Positions 27,429 through 34,875 of a stretch of 64,000 bases of DNA are shown piece after piece. The notes beneath the pieces are model-generated. The model saw only the letters and a program-made list of their open reading frames with translations, was not told the DNA's origin and searched no databases. This DNA is from Bacillota bacterium (GTDB taxonomy: Bacteria; Bacillota; Clostridia; Lachnospirales; Lachnospiraceae), in the NCBI GenBank assembly GCA_023395555.1, contig JAEWYQ010000088.1, forward strand, positions 62,001 through 126,000. The letters are read 5' to 3'. Within the stretch, counting starts at the first letter, position 1. Every line of letters begins with the position of its first letter. Both the position numbers and the translations under genes were made by a program.

Positions 27429-28049
27429 GTGAAGTCATTTCCAAAGCCACTGGGTACGAAGGAAGAAGCCGACTATCTGAAACTTTGCAGAGAAGGCGAC
27501 AAGGCTGCCAGAGACAAACTGATTGAGCACAATCTCAGACTGGTTGCTCATATTGTAAAGAAATACAATATGATAGATAAGGAAACGGATGATTTGATTT
27601 CGATAGGAACCATCGGCCTGATTAAAGCAATTGATACCTTTGATGAAGGAAAGGGAATCCGTCTGGCGACCTATGCTTCCCGATGTATTGACAACGAGCT
27701 TTTAATGATGCTTCGAAGCGGCAAGCGTCTGTCGAAGGAAGTATATCTGTATGATCCCATTGGATCGGACCGGGAAGGAAATGAGATAAATCTGCTGGAT
27801 ATTATTGAGGAAGCGGAGACGGATATTGTTGATAATATTGTGCTTGAGGACGATATTAAAAAACTGTATCACATCATCGGCAAGGTATTGACAGATCGGG
27901 AGCGTGAGATCATCTGCCTGCGCTATGGACTAAGCAACCACAGGGAAGTGACCCAGCGCGAGATTGCCGGTAAGCTTGGAATCTCAAGAAGCTACGTCAG
28001 CCGTATTGAGAAAAAAGCTCTAAAGAAATTGCGGGAGTGCTTTGAGTAA
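27429..28049 (+). CDS. sigK: RNA polymerase sporulation sigma factor SigK
   Basis: The protein is about 206 residues and has sigma-70 regions 2 (IEHNLRLVAHIVKKYN, DLISIGTIGLIKAIDTFD) and 4 (TQREIAGKLGISRSYVSRIE), close to sigma-K. The gene is continuous, so no skin-type element interrupts it. The best start is the GTG at 27429, nine bases after GAGGGTG, giving an N-terminus MKSFPKPLGTKEEADYL with little or no pro-sequence. A TTG at 27411 would add six residues. It drives late mother-cell sporulation genes. Its last codons form the first unit of a 54-bp tandem repeat. Confidence 0.9.
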   Translation: MKSFPKPLGTKEEADYLKLCREGDKAARDKLIEHNLRLVAHIVKKYNMIDKETDDLISIGTIGLIKAIDTFDEGKGIRLATYASRCIDNELLMMLRSGKRLSKEVYLYDPIGSDREGNEINLLDIIEEAETDIVDNIVLEDDIKKLYHIIGKVLTDREREIICLRYGLSNHREVTQREIAGKLGISRSYVSRIEKKALKKLRECFE

Positions 28050-28214
28050 TAGAAAGCCCGGAGTGCAATTTCTTTGAGAAAGTTGCGGGAGTGCTTTGAG
28101 TAATAGAAAGCCTGGAGTGCAATTTCTTTGAGAAAGTTGCGGGAGTGCTTTGAGTAATGGAAAGCCCGGAGTGCAATTTCTTTGAGAAAGTTGCGGGAAT
28201 GCTTTGAGTAATGA
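28024..28214 (+). repeat. 54-bp tandem repeat array derived from the 3' end of sigK
   Basis: GCGGGAGTGCTTTGAG-type sequence recurs at 28031, 28085, 28139 and 28193, exactly 54 bp apart, with only a few differences between units. The first occurrence is the end of sigK (codons for LRECFE and the stop). Because 54 is a multiple of three, every later unit repeats those codons and the TAA in the same frame. Each unit also holds a hairpin (GCAATTTCT-TTG-AGAAAGTTGC, one bulge). The array lies between the stop codon and the terminator. Confidence 0.92.
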
Positions 28215-28236
28215 AATAAGAAGGCTGTAGAAAATG

Positions 28237-28275
28237 GGCTCTCTATGAGAAAGAAATTCATAGGGAGCCTGTTTT
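28237..28275 (+). terminator. Terminator of sigK
   Basis: GGCTCTCTATGA (28237-28248) pairs with TCATAGGGAGCC (28258-28269) with one mismatch, followed by TGTTTT. Confidence 0.8.
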
Positions 28276-28305
28276 ATAATTTGCATGGAAAAGGAAGAAT
28301 GTCCA

Positions 28306-28334
28306 TTGACATAGTAGGAATTACAGATTATAAT
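28306..28334 (+). promoter_or_regulatory. Strong sigma-A promoter for the structured leader
   Basis: TTGACA (28306-28311) and TATAAT (28329-28334), both perfect consensus, are 17 bp apart. Transcription would start near 28341, at the beginning of a folded leader before the second cysteine desulfurase. Confidence 0.85.
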
Positions 28335-28339
28335 AGAAG

Positions 28340-28430
28340 CGTTATGCTAAGCCCCTGCAGGACATATTTCATGCCAGGGCCGGATTCCCCACCGGCGTCT
28401 GAACGATGGAAACGCCTTGCAGGGGTTAAT
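28340..28430 (+). ncRNA. Structured leader RNA with an FMN-riboswitch-like fragment
   Basis: A closing helix CCCCTGCAGG (28352-28361) with CCTTGCAGGGG (28415-28425) encloses GCCGG/CCGGC (28379-28383, 28392-28396). ATTCCCCACCGGCG (28384-28397) is nearly the consensus core of FMN riboswitches, and GTCTG...GATGG downstream resembles their 3' core, but the middle helices are missing. A helix GGCGT/ACGCC competes with the CCGGC pairing, which could make a switch. The leader ends about 85 bases before the desulfurase ATG. It may be a riboswitch relative, a degraded FMN element, or an unrelated RNA. Confidence 0.5.
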
Positions 28431-28516
28431 TGCGGTAAATTATGAAGGTGGATGATGACCGGGCTGGTTGTCAGACCCATTAACTATAAGTATATTGTAA
28501 TAGATAGGAGTGTCAT

Positions 28517-29638
28517 ATGCTATATCTTGATTACGCTGCCAATACTCCCGTTGATCCGCGGGTTCTGGATTACTACACCTGGCATTGCAGCCGTTATATT
28601 GCCAATCCGAATTCTTCTCATTCCCTGGGCAAAGAGGCCCGGGCAAGAATGGATGAAGTGACGGAGCATATTGCAGAACTTCTGAAGGTCAAGCCCGGGG
28701 AAATTATTTATGCCTCCGGAGCCAGCGAAGCGAATAATCTTGCCATAAAAGGCGTGGTGCAGGCCTATAAGCATAACGGAAAGCACATCATCTCCACCTG
28801 TCTGGAGCATCCTTCTGTCAGCGGTGCCCTGACCCATCTGCAGACCCTGGGCTATGAAATTGATCTGGTGGATATAACCGGCGACGGATTGATTGATCTG
28901 GAGCACTTAAAGGAGCTCCTTCGGGAGGATACGGTTTTGGTATCCGTCTGCTATGTTGACAGTGAATTGGGCGTGCGGCAGCCCATTCCGGAGCTGGGAG
29001 AGCTTCTTAAGCAATATCCCAATTGCCGGCTTCATGTGGATGCCACCCAGGCGGTGGGAAAGCTTCCGCTTTCCATAGAGAATATTGATTTGCTCACCTT
29101 TACTCCCCATAAGTTCTTTGGGATGAACGGCTGCGGGATATTGATCCGCAAGGAACCGGTGGTATTGGAGCCACTGCATCACGGAGGGACGAGCACTACG
29201 ATTTACAGAAGCGGAACCCCTGCGCTGGCCCTGGCGGCATCGGTTGAGAAGGCTCTGGAGCTGGCAATGAAAGAGCAGGAGGAGAGGAACCTTCTGGTAC
29301 GGCAGCTTCATGATATGCTCCTGCTTAAGCTTTCCGGATATAAAAAGGTACGAATCAACAGCACCGGCTGCAGTGTTCCTCATATCATCAATCTCAGTGT
29401 ACAGGGTGTAAAAGGGGTATTATTCCAGGAAGCCCTATCCCAGGAAGGAATCTGTGTATCCGTCAAATCCGCCTGCTCGGCAGTGGGTGCTCCTTCGCGC
29501 CCCGTATATGCAGTGACGAAGGATAAGAAAAATGCCATGTGTTCCTGGAGAATCAGCTTAAGCCATTGGACAGCGGAGGAGGAGCTGGAGTATTTTTATC
29601 AGGTGTTCGATCGATGCTATACAAAATTGAGCCAGTAA
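28517..29638 (+). CDS. Cysteine desulfurase family protein
   Basis: This 373-residue NifS-type enzyme begins MLYLDYAANTPVDPR, has the PLP lysine in TFTPHKFFGMNG and the active-site cysteine in SVKSACSAVG. It is a second, clearly different desulfurase from the one at 17014. A TtcA-like gene begins about 80 bp downstream, so sulfur is probably delivered to tRNA 2-thiocytidine. The ATG follows ATAGGAGTGTCAT. The folded leader at 28340-28430 suggests regulation. Confidence 0.88.
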   Translation: MLYLDYAANTPVDPRVLDYYTWHCSRYIANPNSSHSLGKEARARMDEVTEHIAELLKVKPGEIIYASGASEANNLAIKGVVQAYKHNGKHIISTCLEHPSVSGALTHLQTLGYEIDLVDITGDGLIDLEHLKELLREDTVLVSVCYVDSELGVRQPIPELGELLKQYPNCRLHVDATQAVGKLPLSIENIDLLTFTPHKFFGMNGCGILIRKEPVVLEPLHHGGTSTTIYRSGTPALALAASVEKALELAMKEQEERNLLVRQLHDMLLLKLSGYKKVRINSTGCSVPHIINLSVQGVKGVLFQEALSQEGICVSVKSACSAVGAPSRPVYAVTKDKKNAMCSWRISLSHWTAEEELEYFYQVFDRCYTKLSQ

Positions 29639-29716
29639 GGTGCGTTGACAGGATCAGTCCATGAAATATGGGAATGGAGCAATTCGATCAAATGGTGAAT
29701 GGAAGGTAGAAAATAG

Positions 29717-30571
29717 ATGGAACGATATGAACAAATTGAACGAAGCATTATAACAAAATTCCGCAAGCCCCTCTGGAAGAAGTTCATCAACGGGGTAAAT
29801 GACTATCAATTGATTGAGGAAGGGGATAAGATTGCGGTATGCATCTCCGGCGGAAAGGACTCCATGCTGCTGGCCAAGCTGATGCAGGAGGTTCAAAGGC
29901 ATGGGAAGGTTGCCTTTGAACTGGAATTTCTGGTGATGGATCCGGGATATAATGAGATAAACCGTCAGACCATCATTAATAATGCAAAGCTGTTGGATAT
30001 TCCGATCCGGATTTTTGAGACACAGATATTTGATATTGTTGCGGAGGTGGATCAATCCCCCTGCTACCTGTGTGCCCGCATGAGAAGGGGCTATCTTTAC
30101 AAGAATGCGCAGGCGCTGGGCTGCAATAAGATTGCCCTGGGACATCATTTTGACGATGTAATTGAGACGATTTTGATGGGGATGCTCTACGGGGGGCAGA
30201 TTCAGACCATGATGCCGAAGCTCCACAGCACCAACCATCCCGGAATGCAGCTGATCCGCCCCATGTATCTGGTGAAGGAAGCGGACATTCTTGCCTGGAA
30301 GCAGTATCACGATCTGCAGTTTATCCAGTGTGCCTGCCGCTTTACGGAAAACTGTACGCTCTGTGACAACGGGGGCGGAGGATCGAAGCGCCAGGAGATG
30401 AAGACGCTCATAAAGAAATTCCGTCAGACGAATTCCAGCATTGACATGAATATTTTCCGGAGCATCCATAATGTGAATCTGGATACGGTGATCGGGTATC
30501 ACAGTAAGCAGGGACAGTATCATTTTCTGGATGATTATGATACGAAGGGGAAGACCGGGCAGCATACATGA
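29717..30571 (+). CDS. ttcA: TtcA-like tRNA 2-thiolation ATPase
   Basis: The 284-residue PP-loop protein has CISGGKDSMLLAKLM near residue 45, a CxxC (CYLCARMRRG) and later cysteines in CACRFTENCTLCD, which can bind an Fe-S cluster as in TtcA. TtcA makes 2-thiocytidine at position 32 of tRNA using ATP and cysteine-derived sulfur. Relatives such as TtuA thiolate other positions, so the exact site is inference. The upstream cysteine desulfurase is the likely sulfur source. Confidence 0.85.
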   Translation: MERYEQIERSIITKFRKPLWKKFINGVNDYQLIEEGDKIAVCISGGKDSMLLAKLMQEVQRHGKVAFELEFLVMDPGYNEINRQTIINNAKLLDIPIRIFETQIFDIVAEVDQSPCYLCARMRRGYLYKNAQALGCNKIALGHHFDDVIETILMGMLYGGQIQTMMPKLHSTNHPGMQLIRPMYLVKEADILAWKQYHDLQFIQCACRFTENCTLCDNGGGGSKRQEMKTLIKKFRQTNSSIDMNIFRSIHNVNLDTVIGYHSKQGQYHFLDDYDTKGKTGQHT

Positions 30572-30676
30572 TTTTTTATGAAACTTTATATATTTTTAAT
30601 AGGAAAATGATGAAAGATATAGTATGATTCTTTTAGGCTGTAGTAGCCTATACGTGGATTATACTGGGAGGTATCT

Positions 30677-31069
30677 ATGAATCGATTTCGTAATTTTATG
30701 TATGGAAGATATGGGTTTGACCAATTGACCAGAGCGCTGGTGATTGTTTCCCTGATTCTGTCCCTTGTCACCAGCCTTTTCCGTTTGAGCTGGCTGATTC
30801 TGCTGGCTTATATTCCCTTCTTCTATGCCCTGTACCGCACTTTCTCAAAGAATCATCCAAAGAGGTTCAAGGAGAACGCGGCATATCTTAAGATAGAAGG
30901 GAATGTAAGAGGCAATCTGAAGCATGTTAAATTATCCCTGATAGGAACAAAAACTCATAAGTACTATACCTGTTCCAAATGCAGGCAGAGCATACGTGTT
31001 CCCCGGGACAAGGGTAAGATTGCCATTACCTGCCCCAAATGCAAGCATGAGTTTATACGGAAAACCTGA
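30677..31069 (+). CDS. Small membrane protein with C-terminal zinc ribbon
   Basis: The 130-residue protein has hydrophobic segments at about residues 22-37 and 41-57 (ALVIVSLILSLVTSLF, WLILLAYIPFFYAL). A C-terminal zinc-ribbon pattern reads CSKCRQSIRVP ... CPKCKHEF. The ribbon should face the cytoplasm. No specific function is known; this kind of protein is common in Lachnospiraceae. ATG follows GGGAGGTATCT. It converges on the ABC-F gene across a shared terminator. Confidence 0.75.
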   Translation: MNRFRNFMYGRYGFDQLTRALVIVSLILSLVTSLFRLSWLILLAYIPFFYALYRTFSKNHPKRFKENAAYLKIEGNVRGNLKHVKLSLIGTKTHKYYTCSKCRQSIRVPRDKGKIAITCPKCKHEFIRKT

Positions 31070-31125
31070 TGGGAAGAACCGGCGAATCAAGCTTAGAGAT
31101 TGGATGAATGATATAAAATAGAAAT

Positions 31126-31172
31126 AAAACTGCTGATCCCGGGATCTGGGCTGATCCGGGAACAGCAGTTTT
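31126..31172. terminator. Bidirectional terminator between convergent genes
   Basis: AAAACTGCTG (31126-31135) pairs with CAGCAGTTTT (31163-31172), with a TCCCGG/CCGGG helix inside. A/T runs on both sides suit termination of both the zinc-ribbon gene and the ABC-F gene. Confidence 0.85.
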
Positions 31173-31197
31173 ATTATCCGGAAAAAGAAGCCGGAGA

Positions 31198-32748
31198 TTA
31201 CTTCTTCGTGGTCCATTTGGAGCAGTCCCAGACATTGGTTACCACATCCTCATAGAAATCCGGTTCATGGCAGATGAGAAGCAGACTTCCCTTATATGCC
31301 TTTAACGCGCGCTTCAGCTCCTCCTTGGCATCTACATCCAGGTGGTTGGTGGGCTCGTCCAGAAGCAGGATATTGGTCTCCCGGTTGATCAGCTTACATA
31401 AGCGGACCTTGGCCTGTTCCCCTCCGCTGAGGACTCTGACCTGGCTTTCGATATGCTTTGTGGTCAGACCGCATTTTGCCAGGGCGGAGCGAACCTCGTA
31501 CTGGGTATAGCCGGGGAACTCCTGCCATAGCTCTTCCAGACAGGTGCGGGTGCTGGGAGCCATCTCCTGTTCAAAATAACCGATGCTGAGGTAATCGCCC
31601 AGCACCACCTTGCCGCTGAGGGCCGGAATCAGACCGAGAATACTTTTCAGCAGGGTAGTCTTGCCGATACCGTTGGCACCCACCAGCACGATCTTATCAC
31701 CCCGTTCCATGGACAGGGTGAGGGGGGAGGAGAGGGGCTCATCATAGCCGATGGTCAGATCCTCTGTTTGGAAGATATATCTGCCTGCGGCGCGCGCCTC
31801 CTTGAAATTGAACTCCGGCTTCGGCTTTTCTTTGGCAAGCTCTATGATATCCATCTTGTCCAGCTTCTTCTGCCGGGACATTGCCATATTGCGGGTGGAT
31901 ACCCGGGCTTTGTTTCGCGCTACAAAATCCTCCAGATCTTCAATTTCTTTTTGCTGGCGGTTGTAGGCAGCCTCCAGCTGGCGCTTCTTCATCTCGTGTA
32001 CTTCCAGGAATTTGTCGTAATTGCCGACATAGCGGTTCAGCTCCTGATTCTCCATGTGATAGATGATATTAACCACACTGTTGAGGAAGGGAACATCGTG
32101 GGAGATCAGGATAAAAGCATTCTCATATTCTGTCAGATAGCGCTTCAGCCATTCGATGTGGGCCACATCAAGATAATTGGTGGGCTCGTCCAGAAGCAGG
32201 ATATCCGGCTTCTCCAGGAGAAGCTTGCCCAGGAGCAGCTTGGTGCGCTGGCCGCCGCTGAGATCGGTCACATCGCTGTCCAGCCCCAGCTCGTCCAGTC
32301 CCAGGGCGTGGGCGATTTCCTCCACCTTACTGTCAATAATATAAAAATCGTGCATGGACAGCAGCTCCTGTATGGTGCCCAGCTCCTCGATCATATCATT
32401 CAGGGCATCTCCCTCTGCCTCACCCATGGTGTCGCAGATCAGATTCATCTTTTCTTCCAGCCCAAACAAATAGGAAAATGCGGACTGCAGAACACTGCGC
32501 AGCGTCATTCCCTTCTCTAATACGGCGTGCTGATCCAGATAGCCCACATGAACGTGCCTGGACCATTCCACCTTACCTTCGTCGGGCATCAGCTTGCCGG
32601 TCACGATATTCATGAAGGTGGACTTGCCCTCCCCATTGGCACCGATCAACCCAATATGTTCCCCCTTCAGCAGCCGGAAGGATACCTCATGAAAAATGGC
32701 CCGGTCACCAAAACCATGGCTTAGATTGGTTACATTTAATATACTCAT
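31198..32748 (-). CDS. ABC-F family ATP-binding protein
   Basis: The 516-residue protein has two ABC domains, with Walker A GANGEGKST and GANGIGKTT, signatures LSGGQRTKLLL and LSGGEQAKVRL, Walker B LLLDEPTNYLD and LLLDEPTNHLD, and a charged linker between them (KEKPKPEF region). It has no membrane segments. ABC-F proteins act on the ribosome E site, as translation factors or in antibiotic protection. The class cannot be fixed from sequence, and resistance should not be assumed. The start at 32748 has AAAGGAGTTTTT upstream. Confidence 0.92.
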   Translation of the reverse strand: MSILNVTNLSHGFGDRAIFHEVSFRLLKGEHIGLIGANGEGKSTFMNIVTGKLMPDEGKVEWSRHVHVGYLDQHAVLEKGMTLRSVLQSAFSYLFGLEEKMNLICDTMGEAEGDALNDMIEELGTIQELLSMHDFYIIDSKVEEIAHALGLDELGLDSDVTDLSGGQRTKLLLGKLLLEKPDILLLDEPTNYLDVAHIEWLKRYLTEYENAFILISHDVPFLNSVVNIIYHMENQELNRYVGNYDKFLEVHEMKKRQLEAAYNRQQKEIEDLEDFVARNKARVSTRNMAMSRQKKLDKMDIIELAKEKPKPEFNFKEARAAGRYIFQTEDLTIGYDEPLSSPLTLSMERGDKIVLVGANGIGKTTLLKSILGLIPALSGKVVLGDYLSIGYFEQEMAPSTRTCLEELWQEFPGYTQYEVRSALAKCGLTTKHIESQVRVLSGGEQAKVRLCKLINRETNILLLDEPTNHLDVDAKEELKRALKAYKGSLLLICHEPDFYEDVVTNVWDCSKWTTKK

Positions 32749-32838
32749 AAAAACTCCTTTGGTCATGTTGTGCTACGGATAACTATTTTACATGATTATT
32801 GATAAAAATACAATTGAGAACTGAAAATCTATTAATCC

Positions 32839-32867
32839 TTTACGAACTGCTGAAAAGCAAGTATAAT
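32839..32867 (+). promoter_or_regulatory. Promoter of the GtrA-like gene
   Basis: TTTACG (32839-32844) and a perfect TATAAT (32862-32867) are separated by 17 bp, about 50 bp before the ATG. Confidence 0.65.
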
Positions 32868-32917
32868 GATTTAAGATATCAGAAGCTTTGTCACAGAATG
32901 ATTTTTGGAGGCTTGAA

Positions 32918-33394
32918 ATGTTAAGAGAAGAACCGCAGGAAAAACAACGGCAGGCGGCAGGCCGCCGGTCTTCCATCCAATGGAGATGGAGAAACCTTGT
33001 TGGAAAGGTGGTTAACAGGGAGACAATCACCTATATTATTACCGGAGTTTTAACGACAATCGTGAATTTCATCAGCTATGAGAGTCTGTACCGGCTGGGG
33101 GCGGGCAATCTTACGGCCAATGCCTGTGCCTGGGTGATTGCGGTCACCTTTGCCTATATTGTCAATAAGAAGAAGGTCTTCCTGTCTGTGAGTGAGAATG
33201 CGGCCGATGAGGTGACGAAGCTCTCGAAATTCTACGGAGCCAGGCTGATTACCCTGGGGGTGGAGCAGTTGGGAATGTTCCTCTTTGTTGAGAAACTTGG
33301 CTTTTACCGCCTATTGGTAAAGGCATCCCTGGCAGTGATTGTTATTGTATTGAATTACTTATGCAGTAAGCTTTATATATTCAATAAGAATTAA
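32918..33394 (+). CDS. GtrA family membrane protein
   Basis: The 158-residue protein has a basic N-terminus and four predicted membrane helices beginning ITYIITGVLTTIVNFISYE. The motif FAYIVNKKKVF is typical of GtrA. Relatives are thought to move polyprenyl-linked sugars across the membrane for surface polysaccharide decoration. No glycosyltransferase is adjacent. The ATG at 32918 follows TTGGAGGCTTGAA. The stop codon lies inside a long hairpin (33384-33420). Confidence 0.85.
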   Translation: MLREEPQEKQRQAAGRRSSIQWRWRNLVGKVVNRETITYIITGVLTTIVNFISYESLYRLGAGNLTANACAWVIAVTFAYIVNKKKVFLSVSENAADEVTKLSKFYGARLITLGVEQLGMFLFVEKLGFYRLLVKASLAVIVIVLNYLCSKLYIFNKN

Positions 33395-33420
33395 GGTGCC
33401 CGGGGCACCTTAATTCTTAT
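33384..33420 (+). terminator. Long perfect hairpin containing the GtrA stop codon
   Basis: Seventeen bases (33384-33400) pair perfectly with 33404-33420, leaving a three-base loop. The GtrA stop codon TAA (33392-33394) is inside the left arm. Only a short T-rich tract follows, so it is a terminator of unusual form or an mRNA-end stabiliser. Confidence 0.7.
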
Positions 33421-33475
33421 CAGAAAGACCGGGCAGGGCTGCCCCGATTCTCTGGGCGGCAGAATGGAGATTATT

Positions 33476-34858
33476 ATGACCTATGAAGAAGCAAGGGAAT
33501 TTATTGATCATTCGAATCTATATGGGAGTAAGCTGGGGCTGGAGGCTGTCACGGAGCTGCTGTCCAGGCTGGGTAATCCCCAGAATCAGGTGAAGATCAT
33601 CCATGTGGCAGGAACCAACGGGAAGGGCTCAACTACGGCATATATCGCGGCAATGCTGGCCATGGAAGGATACAAGACGGGACGGTACGTGTCTCCCGCG
33701 GTATTTTCTTACCGTGAAAGAATACAGATCAGCCGCCGCAGGGAGAAGCTCTGTAATGGAGAGGATATCTGTCATGGGGAGGCGACCTGGAACGGAAAAG
33801 AGGCAGGCTGCCTGGAGGATACTGGCAGGATCGAGGAAAAGTGGCTGGACACCGAATATATCTCCAGACAGGGAGTCTGTGATACGATGGAACGGATTAA
33901 ATCCGTATGCGAGGCCATGGTAAGGGACGGCTTCCCGCATCCTACTTCTTTTGAGATAGAGACTGCCATGGCATTCCTTTATTTCATGCGGGAGCAGGTA
34001 GATTTTGCGGTGGTGGAGGTAGGTCTCGGCGGGAGGCTGGATGCTACCAATACGGCAGAGAGGCCGGTATGCTGTGTGATTGCTTCCATCAGCATGGATC
34101 ATATGCAGTATCTGGGAGATACTCTTGCCGAAATCGCCAAGGAAAAGGCCGGGATTATGAAACACGCGGTGCCGGTGGTTACGATCCTGCAGGAACCGGA
34201 GGTCCTTCGGGTGCTGGAGGATACCTGCCGTGAGAAGGAAGCAAGGCTGCTGATCGCGGATGCGAAGGAAGCAAAGGTGCTTTCCTTTGGCCCGGAGGGG
34301 ACAGTTTTCCGCTATAAGAACAGAGAGTACGGCATACGGCTCCTGGGCAGGCACCAAATCGCCAATGCGGTTCTTGCCCTGGGTGCGGCAGAGGTTCTTC
34401 GCCAGCAGGGCTATTCACTCGGTGACAGAGCCATGTATCTGGGGCTTCTTGCAGCCCGCTGGAGGGGCAGGCTTGAGATCCTTTCAAGGCAGCCTTACTT
34501 CCTTGTTGACGGAGCGCACAATCCGGACGCGGCAAAGAAGCTGGCGGAAGCAATCCGGGAATACTTTCCCGGGAGAAGGATTATCATGCTTATGGGCGTG
34601 CTGGCCGATAAGGATTATCCCGGCATATTGAGTTATACCGCACCTCTGGCCAGTCTGATCATCACCCTCACTCCTGATAACAGCAGGGCGTTGGAATCCG
34701 GTGAGCTGGCGCTGGAAGCGCAAAAATACTGCCCTGCAGTAATCGATGCGGTTACGGCAGAGCAGGCAGTAAAAGAGGCTTATAAAACAGCGGCGGAGGA
34801 GGATGTGATCATTGCCTTTGGTTCCCTGTCCTTCCTGTCCTCCATTTCTTTGGGTTAG
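33476..34858 (+). CDS. folC: Folylpolyglutamate synthase / dihydrofolate synthase
   Basis: The 460-residue Mur-ligase-fold protein has VAGTNGKGSTTAYIA as P-loop, FEIETAMAFLYF, EVGLGGRLDATN and DGAHNPDAAKKL. It adds glutamate to folates and may also make dihydrofolate. Between RERIQIS and the helix starting DTMERIK there is an insertion of about 40 charged, Cys- and Glu-rich residues not seen in typical FolC. The start at 33476 has GGAGA nearby; the ATG at 33464 is the alternative. Confidence 0.92.
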   Translation: MTYEEAREFIDHSNLYGSKLGLEAVTELLSRLGNPQNQVKIIHVAGTNGKGSTTAYIAAMLAMEGYKTGRYVSPAVFSYRERIQISRRREKLCNGEDICHGEATWNGKEAGCLEDTGRIEEKWLDTEYISRQGVCDTMERIKSVCEAMVRDGFPHPTSFEIETAMAFLYFMREQVDFAVVEVGLGGRLDATNTAERPVCCVIASISMDHMQYLGDTLAEIAKEKAGIMKHAVPVVTILQEPEVLRVLEDTCREKEARLLIADAKEAKVLSFGPEGTVFRYKNREYGIRLLGRHQIANAVLALGAAEVLRQQGYSLGDRAMYLGLLAARWRGRLEILSRQPYFLVDGAHNPDAAKKLAEAIREYFPGRRIIMLMGVLADKDYPGILSYTAPLASLIITLTPDNSRALESGELALEAQKYCPAVIDAVTAEQAVKEAYKTAAEEDVIIAFGSLSFLSSISLG

Positions 34859-34875
34859 CGTTGCACGGGAGCCGG

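Noticed and set aside
27411..28049. A split sigK with a skin-type element
   Set aside because: The frame is continuous from region 2 to region 4, with no recombinase in the window.
28024..28214. Regular repeats suggesting a CRISPR array
   Set aside because: The whole 54-bp unit is repeated without unique spacers, and no cas genes are present.
27992..28261. Antisense open frame of 89 codons with an 18-residue repeat across the sigK array
   Set aside because: It is a by-product of the 54-bp repeat, has no ribosome site and opposes sigK.
29654..30565. 303-codon minus frame opposite the TtcA-like gene
   Set aside because: Shadow of a gene with clear PP-loop and cysteine motifs.
31768..32520. 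Long + strand open frame opposite the ABC-F gene
   Set aside because: It is the shadow of the ABC-F gene; both ABC motifs are clear on the minus strand.
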